Below, piece after piece: positions 1 through 6,995 of a DNA stretch of 9,209 nucleotides. Numbering within the stretch: position 1 is the first letter of the stretch; every line of letters starts with the position of its first letter. The stretch is from the NCBI GenBank assembly GCA_937923225.1, contig CALAKR010000402.1, positions 1-9,209 on the forward strand. The letters are read 5' to 3'. Position numbers and translations under genes: made by a program. This DNA comes from an uncultured Aquabacterium sp. (GTDB lineage: Bacteria > Pseudomonadota > Gammaproteobacteria > Burkholderiales > Burkholderiaceae_C). Below the pieces are notes generated by a model, which had not been told where the DNA came from, made no database searches, and saw nothing but the letters and a program-made list of their open reading frames with translations.

Positions 1-712
1 GCACCAGATCGGCCGACCCCACGTACACGGCCTCATAGCCCAGCACCTCCTGGGTGGTCGGGTCGCGCAGCGGCTTGGGTTCGCGGAAAAGGCGGAACTC
101 ACGACGCCCCTGGGTATCGCCACGGATGTAGGCCGTCTCGCCACGCGACACGATCACGCGGCCTTCCTGGGTGGCCACCACGCGGGGCGCGTTGAGCAAC
201 TCGTTGCTGTCATTGAAGATGACGGCTTCGTTGAAGAAGGGCTCCAGCAGGTGCAGGGGCACCGTGGTGATGGCCTCATTGGGATCGGTCTCGCGCACAC
301 GGGGCGACAGGCGCACATCGCCGTTGGGGCCCAGCGGCTGGCCCAGGCGCAGGCGAGCCCGGCCGTTGGACTTGTCCAGGTAGAGCACCTGCCCCGGGAA
401 GATCAGATGAGGGTTGCGGATCTGCTGCAGGTTCATGCCCCACAGCTCCGGCCAGCGCCAGGGACGCTTGAGGAACAGGCCCGAGATGGCCCACAGCGTG
501 TCGCCGCGCTTGACGGTGTAGGAATCCGGCGCGTTGGGCGCCAGTTCGGACAGCGGCACCCCGGCCTCGGCCACCTGGCTGGCGGTGGCTTTCTGCTGCG
601 AGGTGATCGGGAAGTTGGGCGCCGTCTGGGCCTGCACGGCTTGCGCCACGCTGCCCATCAGCATCAGCACTCCGATCGCCTTGGCCATGGACAGGGCATT
701 GCGTGTCTTCAA
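1..712 (-). CDS. LysM domain-containing secreted protein (C-terminus beyond window)
   Basis: The visible 237 residues begin with a signal peptide: a basic N-terminus (MKTRN), a hydrophobic stretch (about residues 12-23) and AQA/VQA cleavage options at residues 25 or 28. A LysM peptidoglycan-binding domain lies at about residues 65-112, from [13 protein letters not shown] to IFPGQVLYL, with the Trp-rich insert [13 protein letters not shown] typical of betaproteobacterial LysM proteins. The rest resembles no domain I can name. I chose the TTG start at 712 because it completes the signal peptide and has a GGAG Shine-Dalgarno 6 nt upstream; the in-frame ATG at 688 would remove the basic N-terminus. 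The protein is probably exported and bound to cell-wall peptidoglycan. It is transcribed divergently from def. In related genomes such a gene often sits between dprA and def (recalled, not checked). The exact role is unknown; the reading frame is intact to the window edge. Confidence 0.87.
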   Translation of the reverse strand, partial: MKTRNALSMAKAIGVLMLMGSVAQAVQAQTAPNFPITSQQKATASQVAEAGVPLSELAPNAPDSYTVKRGDTLWAISGLFLKRPWRWPELWGMNLQQIRNPHLIFPGQVLYLDKSNGRARLRLGQPLGPNGDVRLSPRVRETDPNEAITTVPLHLLEPFFNEAVIFNDSNELLNAPRVVATQEGRVIVSRGETAYIRGDTQGRREFRLFREPKPLRDPTTQEVLGYEAVYVGSADLV

Positions 713-718
713 AACAGT

Positions 719-722
719 CTCC
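719..722 (-). promoter_or_regulatory. Ribosome binding site deciding a TTG start
   Basis: On the minus strand GGAG lies 6 nt before the TTG at 712. The downstream ATG at 688 has no comparable purine-rich stretch at the right distance, so this site supports the TTG start of the LysM protein. Confidence 0.6.
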
Positions 723-880
723 AAGTCGTCCTCCCGACCCCTTGTTTCGCACCCGGCTTGACGGCCAGACCGCCCAGACAGGACGACCACGCGGTGAAGC
801 ACTGTTTTCAGCGCGGATCCGGGAGATTCGGCACAATCCGGTCAATGATCGTTGGATTCTGCCCGGAAATTGCAAGCTGC

Positions 881-896
881 GGCAACGCGGGTTGCC
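881..896. repeat. Inverted repeat GGCAAC-N4-GTTGCC
   Basis: A perfect 6-bp inverted repeat with a 4-nt spacer (GCGG) sits about 98 bp before the def start in the divergent region. It could form a small hairpin or be a dyad operator. No T-tract follows, so it is not a standard terminator. Six-bp dyads occur by chance in GC-rich DNA, so function is uncertain. Confidence 0.35.
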
Positions 897-993
897 CTGT
901 GTTACCGTGGCGCCCCTCCGCTGTGGCAAGTTCGCCCGTGCCCGGCGTTGCATCGATTCCACACCGAACCTGCCCGTTTTCAGTCTGCGCACC

Positions 994-1512
994 ATGGCCC
1001 TGCTGACCATCCTCCGCTATCCCGACCCGCGCCTGCACAAGGTGGCCAAGCCCGTGGCGCAGGTGGACGACCGCATCCGCCAGCTGGTCGACGACATGCT
1101 CGAGACCATGTACGACGCCAAGGGCGTGGGCCTGGCCGCCACCCAGGTGGACGTGCACGAGCGCGTGGTCGTGATCGACACCAGCGAGGAGCGCAACGAC
1201 CCGCGCGTGCTGATCAACCCCGAGATCATCGGGCGCAGCGACGAGATGATCGTGTGGGAAGAAGGCTGCCTGTCGGTGCCCACCATCTATGACAAGGTGG
1301 AGCGCCACGCCCGCGTGCGCGTGCGCGCCCTGGGCCGCGACGGCCAGCCCTACGAGTTCGATGCCGACGACGACCTGCTGTCGGTGTGCGTGCAGCACGA
1401 GCTGGACCACCTGATGGGCAAGGTGTTCGTGGAATACCTCTCGGCGCTCAAGCGCAACCGCATCAAGACCAAGCTGCAAAAGCGCTCCAAAGAAGACGAC
1501 GAAGCCGCATGA
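994..1512 (+). CDS. def: Peptide deformylase
   Basis: Peptide deformylase removes the formyl group from the N-terminal formyl-Met of nascent proteins at the ribosome, before methionine aminopeptidase acts. All three family motifs are present: GVGLAATQ at residues 44-51 (motif 1), EEGCLS around Cys92 (motif 2) and HELDH at 135-139 (motif 3). Cys92 and His135/His139 are the metal ligands and Glu136 the catalytic residue. At 172 aa it matches the usual bacterial length. The start at 994 gives the canonical N-terminus [14 protein letters not shown]; no obvious Shine-Dalgarno precedes it, and the frame stays open upstream, but that extension has no PDF similarity. The stop overlaps the fmt start (ATGA), implying translational coupling in one operon. 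The Lys/Arg/Asp-rich C-terminal tail ([10 protein letters not shown]) is common in proteobacterial Def. Confidence 0.97.
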   Translation: MALLTILRYPDPRLHKVAKPVAQVDDRIRQLVDDMLETMYDAKGVGLAATQVDVHERVVVIDTSEERNDPRVLINPEIIGRSDEMIVWEEGCLSVPTIYDKVERHARVRVRALGRDGQPYEFDADDDLLSVCVQHELDHLMGKVFVEYLSALKRNRIKTKLQKRSKEDDEAA

Positions 1513-2468
1513 AAGCCGGCATGAAGCTCGTCTTTGCCGGCACGCCGGAGTTCGCGCGCGAGGCCCTGGCCGCCCTGCACGCCGCCGGTTTCCAGATCCC
1601 CCTGGTGCTGACCCAGCCCGACCGGCCCGCCGGCCGCGGCATGAAGCTGCAGGCTTCGCCCGTCAAGCAGTTCGCACTGGAACACGGTATCCAGGTGGCC
1701 CAGCCGCACAGCCTCAAGCTCGACGGCAAGTACCCGGATGAGGCCGCCGCCGCCAAGGCCCTGCTCGAATCCGTGGGCGCCGACGTGATGGTGGTGGCCG
1801 CCTATGGCCTGATCCTGCCCAAGTGGACGCTGCAGCTGCCCCGCCTGGGCTGCCTGAACATCCATGCCTCGCTGCTGCCGCGCTGGCGCGGCGCCGCGCC
1901 CATCCACCGCGCCATCGAGGCGGGCGATGAGGCCACCGGCATCACCATCATGCAGATGGACGAAGGCCTGGACACGGGCGACATGCTGCTGATCGAGCGC
2001 GAGCCCATCCGCCCCGATGACACCACCGCCGTGCTGCACGACCGCTTGGCCACGCTGGGCGGCCGCCTGATCGTGGAAGCGCTGGAACTGGCCGCCTGCG
2101 GCGGCTTCACGCCCCAGCCGCAACCCGCTGAGGGCATCACCTACGCGCACAAGATAGAGAAGGCCGAGGCCGCCATCGACTGGCGGCAGCCCGCCGCCGA
2201 GATCGAACGCCGCGTGCGCGCCTTCGACCCCTTCCCCGGCAGCACCTTCACCCTGGGCAGCGACACCATCAAGCTGTGGCGCACCAGCGTGGTGCAGGCC
2301 AGCGGCACCCCGGGCGAAGTGCTGCACGTCCAGGGCGACACCCTGGTGGTGGCCTGCGGCGAACAGGCGCTGGCCCTGCACACCCTGCAGCGCCCCGGCG
2401 GCAAGCGCGTGCCCACCAAGGATTTCCTGCAGAACGCCCCGACCGGCCTGCCCCCGCACCTGGCCTGA
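1509..2468 (+). CDS. fmt: Methionyl-tRNA formyltransferase
   Basis: Fmt transfers a formyl group from 10-formyltetrahydrofolate to Met-tRNA(fMet), making the initiator tRNA. The protein has 319 aa, close to the 315 of E. coli Fmt. The N-terminal Rossmann-like catalytic domain starts with [10 protein letters not shown]. The formyl-THF binding/catalytic segment reads [20 protein letters not shown], with Asn117 and His119, and Asp155 lies in GLDTGDM; these match Asn106, His108 and Asp144 of E. coli with a constant offset of 11. The loop [12 protein letters not shown], typical of the family, is at about residues 36-47. The C-terminal tRNA-binding domain covers roughly residues 215-319. The start at 1509 overlaps the def stop by 4 nt; an alternative ATG at 1521 (residue 5) would give an N-terminus nearer the usual one, so the exact start is uncertain by four residues. 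Confidence 0.97.
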   Translation: MKAGMKLVFAGTPEFAREALAALHAAGFQIPLVLTQPDRPAGRGMKLQASPVKQFALEHGIQVAQPHSLKLDGKYPDEAAAAKALLESVGADVMVVAAYGLILPKWTLQLPRLGCLNIHASLLPRWRGAAPIHRAIEAGDEATGITIMQMDEGLDTGDMLLIEREPIRPDDTTAVLHDRLATLGGRLIVEALELAACGGFTPQPQPAEGITYAHKIEKAEAAIDWRQPAAEIERRVRAFDPFPGSTFTLGSDTIKLWRTSVVQASGTPGEVLHVQGDTLVVACGEQALALHTLQRPGGKRVPTKDFLQNAPTGLPPHLA

Positions 2469-2529
2469 AAGTCCCTGATCGCCTGGCGTGCCTCGTGCAT
2501 GCATCAGACTTAACGAAACCTGAACCGGA

Positions 2530-2557
2530 CTTGAACTTCCGGAATCCGCCCGTATCT
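2530..2557 (+). promoter_or_regulatory. Candidate sigma-32 (RpoH) type promoter for htpX
   Basis: CTTGAAC (2530-2536) matches the sigma-32 -35 consensus CTTGAAA at 6 of 7 positions. After a 13-nt spacer, CCGTATCT (2550-2557) fits the -10 consensus CCCCATNT at 5 of 7 defined positions. The spacer is within the sigma-32 range. E. coli htpX is a known heat-shock gene, which fits. The same bases can also be read as a weak sigma-70 promoter, TTGAAC-N16-TATCTA. A start near 2564 would leave a leader of about 48 nt. This is a by-eye match with no experimental support. Confidence 0.45.
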
Positions 2558-2560
2558 ACC

Positions 2561-2588
2561 CCGGTGCCGCCATGTGGCGGTTCACCGG
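2561..2588 (+). promoter_or_regulatory. Strong stem-loop in htpX leader
   Basis: CCGGTG+CCGCC (2561-2571) pairs with GGCGG+CACCGG (2576-2588) around the loop ATGT, giving 11 base pairs with one TT bulge. It ends 7 nt before the htpX Shine-Dalgarno. No U-tract follows, so it is not a classical terminator. The complete hairpin would form only in transcripts reading through from def-fmt, because a start at the candidate promoter would fall inside its left arm. Confidence 0.45.
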
Positions 2589-2595
2589 CTTCGCC

Positions 2596-2603
2596 AGAAG
2601 GAG
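2596..2603 (+). promoter_or_regulatory. htpX ribosome binding site
   Basis: AGAAGGAG is a strong Shine-Dalgarno 8 nt before the ATG at 2612 and fixes the htpX start. Its GAAG (2597-2600) is complementary to CTTC at 2589-2592, so a small 4-bp hairpin could partly mask it. Confidence 0.8.
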
Positions 2604-2611
2604 CCCGCCTT

Positions 2612-3466
2612 ATGTTCAACATGATGAAAACCGCCATCCTGATGGCGGCGATCACGGCCCTGTTCATGGCCATCGGCGCCATGATCGGCGGCCGTGCCGG
2701 CATGATGCTCGCGCTCGTCGTGGCGCTGGGCATGAACTTCTTCAGCTACTGGTTTTCGGACAAGATGGTGCTGAAGATGTACAACGCCCGCGAGGTGGAC
2801 GCCACCACCGCGCCGCGCTTCTACGCCATGGTGCAGGAGCTGGCCGCCAAGGCCGAGCTGCCCATGCCCAAGGTGTACCTGATCAACGAGAACGCGCCCA
2901 ACGCCTTCGCCACCGGTCGCAACCCCGAGAACGCGGCCGTGGCCGCCACCACCGGCATCATGCAGGTGCTCAGCGAGCGTGAACTGCGCGGCGTGATGGC
3001 GCACGAGCTCGCCCACGTCAAGCACCGCGACATCCTGATCAGCACCATCAGCGCCACCATGGCCGGTGCCATCTCGATGCTGGCCAACTTCGCCATGTTC
3101 TTCGGTGGTCGTGATTCGGAGGGCCGCCCGGCCAACCCGATCGCCGGCATTGCCGTGGCGCTTCTGGCCCCGCTGGCTGCCAGCGTGATCCAGATGGCCA
3201 TCAGCCGTGCCCGCGAGTTTGAGGCCGACCGTGGTGGCGCCGAGATCAGCGGCGATCCGCAGGCCCTGGCCAGCGCGCTGCAGAAGATCCAGCGTTACGC
3301 CCAGGGCATCCCGCTGGAAGCCGCAGAGCGCCACCCCGAAACGGCCCAAATGATGATCATGAACCCGCTGTCCGGCGGCGGGCTGCGTGGCCTGTTCTCC
3401 ACCCACCCGGCCACCGAGGAGCGCGTGGCGCGCCTGATGGCCATGGCCCAGGGCGGTGCGCGCTGA
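2612..3466 (+). CDS. htpX: Protease HtpX (M48 membrane zinc metallopeptidase)
   Basis: HtpX is an inner-membrane zinc endoprotease that works with FtsH in quality control of misfolded membrane proteins, with its active site on the cytoplasmic side. The protein has 284 aa, against 293 in E. coli. Two N-terminal membrane segments lie at about residues 6-24 and 30-48, and two more hydrophobic segments at about 142-165 and 176-196. The zinc motif is HELAH (131-135) followed by VKHRD. The third ligand is Glu202 in SRAREFEAD, and the conserved C-terminal [13 protein letters not shown] starts near residue 263. It is preceded by a strong Shine-Dalgarno and a possible heat-shock promoter, so it can be expressed apart from def-fmt, though all three are co-directional. 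No frameshift or missing active-site residue was seen. Confidence 0.97.
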   Translation: MFNMMKTAILMAAITALFMAIGAMIGGRAGMMLALVVALGMNFFSYWFSDKMVLKMYNAREVDATTAPRFYAMVQELAAKAELPMPKVYLINENAPNAFATGRNPENAAVAATTGIMQVLSERELRGVMAHELAHVKHRDILISTISATMAGAISMLANFAMFFGGRDSEGRPANPIAGIAVALLAPLAASVIQMAISRAREFEADRGGAEISGDPQALASALQKIQRYAQGIPLEAAERHPETAQMMIMNPLSGGGLRGLFSTHPATEERVARLMAMAQGGAR

Positions 3467-3497
3467 GGCTGACACTGCCCGGAAAAGCGTGATGTAT

Positions 3498-3516
3498 TGA
3501 CGGTTTATTCCCGTCA
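3498..3516. repeat. Inverted repeat TGACGG-N7-CCGTCA after htpX
   Basis: A perfect 6-bp inverted repeat with a 7-nt AT-rich spacer lies 31 bp after the htpX stop and about 80 bp before the next start. It overlaps a TTGACG (3497-3502) that resembles a -35 box, although no good -10 follows at 16-18 nt; GATAAC at 3536-3541 is the best -10-like hexamer nearby. It could be a regulator site or a weak hairpin ending the htpX transcript. No U-tract is present. Confidence 0.4.
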
Positions 3517-3550
3517 GAATTTGGTCAAAGCATCCGATAACTCGTAAGGC

Positions 3551-3581
3551 CCCGGCCGTCGGCTTCAACGACGCCGCCGGG
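3551..3581 (+). promoter_or_regulatory. GC-rich stem-loop before the first c-di-GMP gene
   Basis: CCCGGC+CGTCG (3551-3561) pairs with CGACG+GCCGGG (3569-3581) around a 7-nt loop, with a 2-nt CC bulge on the right arm, giving 11 base pairs. The hairpin ends 17 nt before the ATG at 3599 and 6 nt before the Shine-Dalgarno. With no U-tract it looks more like an mRNA leader structure or an operator than a Rho-independent terminator. Confidence 0.4.
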
Positions 3582-3587
3582 ACTTGC

Positions 3588-3592
3588 AAGGG
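3588..3592 (+). promoter_or_regulatory. Ribosome binding site for the first CHASE/GGDEF/EAL gene
   Basis: AAGGG lies 6 nt before the ATG at 3599. This favours ATG 3599 over the in-frame TTG at 3584, which would sit upstream of this site and only 2 nt after the stem-loop. Confidence 0.55.
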
Positions 3593-3598
3593 CGCTGG

Positions 3599-6500
3599 AT
3601 GCTGTCAAAGATCAACAAGGCAAAAACCGAATCCGCGTGGCTGAACCGAGGTGCGTGGGGTGTACTGCTGCTGGGCATGGCCGGCAGCGTGCTGCTGTGG
3701 CAACGCACGGCGGCCGATTTGCGCGCGCAATCGGATGCGGCCTTTGCCAGCAGCACCCGGCAGCAGGCCGATGCCCTCCAGCGCCAGCTTGACCGCTACA
3801 CCGACCTGCTCAGCAGCTTCCAGGCGATGTACCTGGTGGACGGCGAAGTCAGCCGCGCCGCCTTTCACAACCGCTACCTCACCCTGCGCAAGAGCAGCGA
3901 CTACCAGGCCCTGATGGCCGTGCAGTTCGCGGAACTGGTGCCCCATGAGCGCAAGCAGGCCTTCGAAGACAGCGTGCGCGCCGACCGCAGCGTCGACCCC
4001 CAGGGCTACCCGGGCTACACCATCTACCCGGCCGGCCCGCGGCCCAGCTATGTGGCCGTGAAGTACAGCGAGCCCATGGCCGGCAATGAAAAGGCCATGG
4101 GCTTCGACATCGCCGGCGAGCCCCCGCGCCGCGCCAACCTCGAGGCCGCGCGCGACAGCGGCAAGGTGATGGTGTCGCCCCCGATGGCGCTGGTGCAACT
4201 GGCGCAGGACAGCACCGGCTTCGTGATCCGCCTGCCGGTGTACCGCGCCGGCATCACGCTGGACACCCAGGCCGCCCGGCGCAAGGCCTACATCGGGCAG
4301 ATTACCGGGGTGTTCCGCGCCTCCGACCTGATGCGCCAGGTGCTGCCCGCCACCCAGTGGCAGCAGATGCAGTGGCGCGTGAGCGACATGGGGCCCACCG
4401 ACAGCGTGGCCCACGCCGGCTCAGGCGCCCCCCTGTTCGACAGCGCCAGCCAAGGCCGGGCCAACTTCGACGCCAAGGCCAGCGCCGCCGCGGTCGACGC
4501 CAACCACTACCGGATCGATGTAGGCGGACGCCACTGGCAGGTGAGCTTCGTGCGCCCCACCGTCAACCAGGCGCAGCAGCCTTATCCGCTGGCCCTGCTG
4601 ATGGCCGGCGTGCTGGCCTCGCTGGGCCTGTGGTGGGCCGTGCGCAGCGCCGCCAGCCGGCACGAGCTGGCCGCGCAGATGGCGCAAGAGATCAGCCGCA
4701 AGGCCCGCGAGAGCGAGCAGCAACTGCGCTCCGTGGTGGACCACACCGTCGACGGCATCATCGCCATCGGCGAAGACGGCCGCATCCACAGCGTCAACCA
4801 GGCGCTGTGCCGCATGTTCGGGCGCGGCGAGATCGCCATGGTGGGCCAGCACCTGAGCCTGCTGCTGCCCGCCGCCGCCGACGTCGCCCTGCAGCAAGGC
4901 GGCGTGGAGGCCTTCCTCAAGGCACAGCACGTGGGCCTGATCGGCCTGGGCCGCCGCGCCGAAGGCCTGCGCGCCAATGGCCAGCACTTCCCGGTGGACC
5001 TGGCCATCAGCACGATGGAGCAGGACGGTGAGACCCAGTACATCGGCATCGTCCGCGACCTGAGCGACCAGGCCGCCGCCGAGCTGGCCGTGCTGGAAGC
5101 CCAGCGCCAGCTCAACGAGGTCGACGAGATGCGCCGCGTGATCGTGCACCACGCGCCTTACGCCATCCTGATGCTCAACCGCCATGGCGTGATCCAGACA
5201 GTGAACCCGGCGGGCGAGGCCCTGCTGGGCTACCGCCTGAACGAGCTGATCGGGCAGAGCACCACGCAGCGCTTCTTCGACGCGGACGAGGTGGCCGAGC
5301 GCGCCCGCATGCTCGCGCTGCGCCTGAACCAGCCCGTGACCGAACTGAATGTGCTGACCCACCTGGCCGAGGAGTCGCCCGGCCTGCCCAGCGAATGGAC
5401 CCTGGTGCGCGCCGATGGCCGCCACCTAGTCGCCGAGATCACGGTGACCGAGCTCAACGACGAGATGGGCAACCTGACCGGCTACCTGGCCATGGCGCAG
5501 GACGTGACCCTGCGACGCGAGGCCGAGCGCCAGCTGCAGCACATGGCCATGCACGATGCGCTGACGGCCCTGCCCAACCGCAACATGCTGCAGGATCACC
5601 TCAAGGCCGCCATGGCCGCGGCCGACCGCGACAACCACGCGATGGCCCTGATGTTCCTGGACCTGGACCGCTTCAAGAAAATCAACGACGGCCTGGGCCA
5701 CCACATCGGCGACAGCGTGCTGATCGAGGTAGCGCGCCGCCTGCGCACCGCCATGCGCACCAGCGACATCGTGGCGCGCCTGGGCGGCGACGAGTTCGTG
5801 ATCCTGCTGCCGCAGATCGCCGAAGAAGCTGATGGCGAGCGCGTGGCGCAGAAGGTGCTGGACCTGTTCACCGAGCCGTTGCGCGTGGGCCCGCACGAGC
5901 TGCGCGTCACGCCCAGCGTGGGCCTGGTGATCTACCCGCAGCACGGCGTCGATGCCATCACCCTGATGCGCCACGCCGACCTGGCCATGTACCGCGCCAA
6001 GAACAACGGCCGCAACCGCATCCAGGTCTACAGCGACAAGATGGAGTCGCCCACCGCCGACACCCTGGTGCTGGAAAACGACCTGTACAAGGCGCTGGAG
6101 CGCAACGAGCTGCGCCTGCACTACCAGCCCCAGTTCGACTGCGCCAGCGGCCAGATCACCGGCGCCGAGGCGCTGCTGCGCTGGGAACACAAGGGCAAGC
6201 TGGTCTCGCCGGCCGAGTTCATCCCGCTGGCCGAAGAATCCGGCCTCATCGTCGAGATGGGCGCCTGGGTGCTGCGTGAAGCCTGCGCCAAGGCCCAGGC
6301 CTGGCGCAGCAAGACCGGCTGGCCGCTGCGCATCGCCGTGAACCTGTCGGCCGTACAGCTCGACCAGCACGGCATCGCCGCCACCGTGGCCGAGGCCCTG
6401 GCGGAGACCAGCCTGCCGGCCACCGCGCTGGAGCTGGAGATCACCGAAAGCGTGGTGGTGCGCGAATCCCTGCGCGCCGCCGACATCCTGGCCGAGCTGC

Positions 6501-6871
6501 GCGCCCTGGGCGTGAGCATCGCCATCGACGACTTTGGCGTGGGCTACTCCAGCTTCGCCTACCTGCGCGAACTGCCGGTGGACCGCTTCAAGCTGGACCG
6601 CAGCTTCCTGAGCTCGGTGCCGCAATCCGAAGGCGACAGCCGCCTGGCCGCCGCCCTGATCGCCATGGCGCACCGGCTGGAGGTGGGCATCGTGGCCGAA
6701 GGTGTCGAAACCGAGGCGCAGAAGGATTTCCTGCGCGACCACGGCTGCGACGAAGCCCAGGGTTACCACCTGGGCCGCCCGATGAAGGAAGACGACTTCG
6801 AAGCCCTGCTGGTGCGCCATGCATGCGAATGCAGCACCTTCGATGCGGACAATCTTCACGCTCGCGCCTGA
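3599..6871 (+). CDS. CHASE-PAS-PAS-GGDEF-EAL membrane sensor, c-di-GMP cyclase/phosphodiesterase
   Basis: This 1090-aa protein is predicted to make and/or break cyclic-di-GMP in response to an extracytoplasmic signal. Domains in order: TM1 at about 18-35; a periplasmic CHASE domain at about 45-325, with YPGYTIYPAG at 137-146 and YSEPMAGN at 156-163; TM2 at about 331-348; PAS1 at about 371-490; PAS2 at about 508-630; GGDEF at about 650-810; EAL at about 830-1075. The cyclase motif GGDEF is at 729-733, with Asp688 in LDLDRF. RTSD (720-723), five residues upstream, is a canonical RxxD product-inhibition I-site. The phosphodiesterase motifs are intact: EAL 857-859, Asn915 in NLSAVQL, Glu947/Glu950 in ELEITE, DDFG 977-980, Lys998 and EGVE 1034-1037. 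Both activities are therefore possible; which dominates cannot be read from sequence. PAS1 resembles FixL-type PAS but seems to lack the heme His. The short tail carries CEC. A paralogue follows 124 bp downstream. Confidence 0.95.
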   Translation: MLSKINKAKTESAWLNRGAWGVLLLGMAGSVLLWQRTAADLRAQSDAAFASSTRQQADALQRQLDRYTDLLSSFQAMYLVDGEVSRAAFHNRYLTLRKSSDYQALMAVQFAELVPHERKQAFEDSVRADRSVDPQGYPGYTIYPAGPRPSYVAVKYSEPMAGNEKAMGFDIAGEPPRRANLEAARDSGKVMVSPPMALVQLAQDSTGFVIRLPVYRAGITLDTQAARRKAYIGQITGVFRASDLMRQVLPATQWQQMQWRVSDMGPTDSVAHAGSGAPLFDSASQGRANFDAKASAAAVDANHYRIDVGGRHWQVSFVRPTVNQAQQPYPLALLMAGVLASLGLWWAVRSAASRHELAAQMAQEISRKARESEQQLRSVVDHTVDGIIAIGEDGRIHSVNQALCRMFGRGEIAMVGQHLSLLLPAAADVALQQGGVEAFLKAQHVGLIGLGRRAEGLRANGQHFPVDLAISTMEQDGETQYIGIVRDLSDQAAAELAVLEAQRQLNEVDEMRRVIVHHAPYAILMLNRHGVIQTVNPAGEALLGYRLNELIGQSTTQRFFDADEVAERARMLALRLNQPVTELNVLTHLAEESPGLPSEWTLVRADGRHLVAEITVTELNDEMGNLTGYLAMAQDVTLRREAERQLQHMAMHDALTALPNRNMLQDHLKAAMAAADRDNHAMALMFLDLDRFKKINDGLGHHIGDSVLIEVARRLRTAMRTSDIVARLGGDEFVILLPQIAEEADGERVAQKVLDLFTEPLRVGPHELRVTPSVGLVIYPQHGVDAITLMRHADLAMYRAKNNGRNRIQVYSDKMESPTADTLVLENDLYKALERNELRLHYQPQFDCASGQITGAEALLRWEHKGKLVSPAEFIPLAEESGLIVEMGAWVLREACAKAQAWRSKTGWPLRIAVNLSAVQLDQHGIAATVAEALAETSLPATALELEITESVVVRESLRAADILAELRALGVSIAIDDFGVGYSSFAYLRELPVDRFKLDRSFLSSVPQSEGDSRLAAALIAMAHRLEVGIVAEGVETEAQKDFLRDHGCDEAQGYHLGRPMKEDDFEALLVRHACECSTFDADNLHARA
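5115..5157 (+). repeat. 43-bp block identical to 8479-8521 in the downstream paralogue
   Basis: This block encodes the linker and start of PAS2 (around EVDEMRRVIVHHAP). It is identical, base for base including third codon positions, to 8479-8521. It lies within a collinear paralogous stretch with a constant 3364-bp offset. Confidence 0.85.
5738..5775 (+). repeat. 38-bp block identical to 9102-9139 in the downstream paralogue
   Basis: This block encodes RLRTAMRTSDIVA, including the I-site RTSD just before GGDEF. It is identical to 9102-9139 at the same 3364-bp offset. A third such block is 5648-5679, identical to 9012-9043 over 32 nt, encoding LMFLDLDRFKK. Confidence 0.85.
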
Positions 6872-6875
6872 AATC

Positions 6876-6893
6876 ATGCCCACATAAGGGCAT
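6876..6893. repeat. Inverted repeat ATGCCC-N6-GGGCAT just after the first c-di-GMP gene
   Basis: A perfect 6-bp inverted repeat with spacer ACATAA begins 5 nt after the TGA at 6869-6871. Its position suggests a 3' end stem-loop, but no U-tract follows, so efficient intrinsic termination is doubtful and read-through into the next gene is possible. Confidence 0.4.
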
Positions 6894-6946
6894 TGCCTCC
6901 CCAGGCTGCTCAAGACCGTTCTACGCTGCACCGATATGGCTTCAGT

Positions 6947-6966
6947 GGATTCAAGACCCTGAATCC
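6947..6966. repeat. Inverted repeat GGATTCA-N6-TGAATCC upstream of the second c-di-GMP gene
   Basis: A perfect 7-bp dyad with a 6-nt spacer (AGACCC) ends 29 nt before the ATG at 6996. Its size and placement suit a dimeric regulator's operator or a leader hairpin. I recognise no known regulator's consensus in it, and I see no convincing promoter hexamers next to it. Confidence 0.4.
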
Positions 6967-6983
6967 GAGCCATTTCGCCGTGT

Positions 6984-6987
6984 GGAA
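6984..6987 (+). promoter_or_regulatory. Ribosome binding site for the second CHASE/GGDEF gene
   Basis: GGAA lies 8 nt before the ATG at 6996. It supports that start over the in-frame ATG at 7062, which falls inside the first membrane segment. Confidence 0.45.
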
Positions 6988-6995
6988 CACTGGGC

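Larger units (their letters stand above)
713..993. other. Divergent intergenic region between LysM gene and def
   Basis: These 281 bases separate the divergent starts of the LysM gene and def and must hold promoters for both unless transcription comes from further away. I see no convincing -35/-10 pair on either strand. On the minus strand a TTGACC (complement of about 840-847) lacks a good -10 at 16-18 nt. No clear Shine-Dalgarno precedes the def ATG. An inverted repeat at 881-896 is listed separately. Open frames crossing this region look like chance reading in GC-rich DNA. Confidence 0.6.

Noticed and set aside
703..993. Upstream in-frame extension of def
   Set aside because: The canonical peptide deformylase N-terminus begins at ATG 994; the extension has no family similarity and would overlap the divergent LysM start.
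2496..2503. Palindrome TGCATGCA after fmt
   Set aside because: An 8-bp self-complementary sequence with no loop, expected by chance, with no supporting context.
1350..2504. 384-codon minus-strand frame opposite fmt
   Set aside because: Antisense to a fully conserved fmt, with no recognisable motif of its own.
3584..3598. TTG at 3584 as start of the first c-di-GMP gene
   Set aside because: It lies upstream of the AAGGG Shine-Dalgarno and almost abuts the stem-loop; ATG 3599 has correct spacing.
6872..6995. Promoter for the second sensor gene
   Set aside because: TTGCCT near 6893 and GATATG near 6933 are not at promoter spacing with acceptable partners, so I do not call one.
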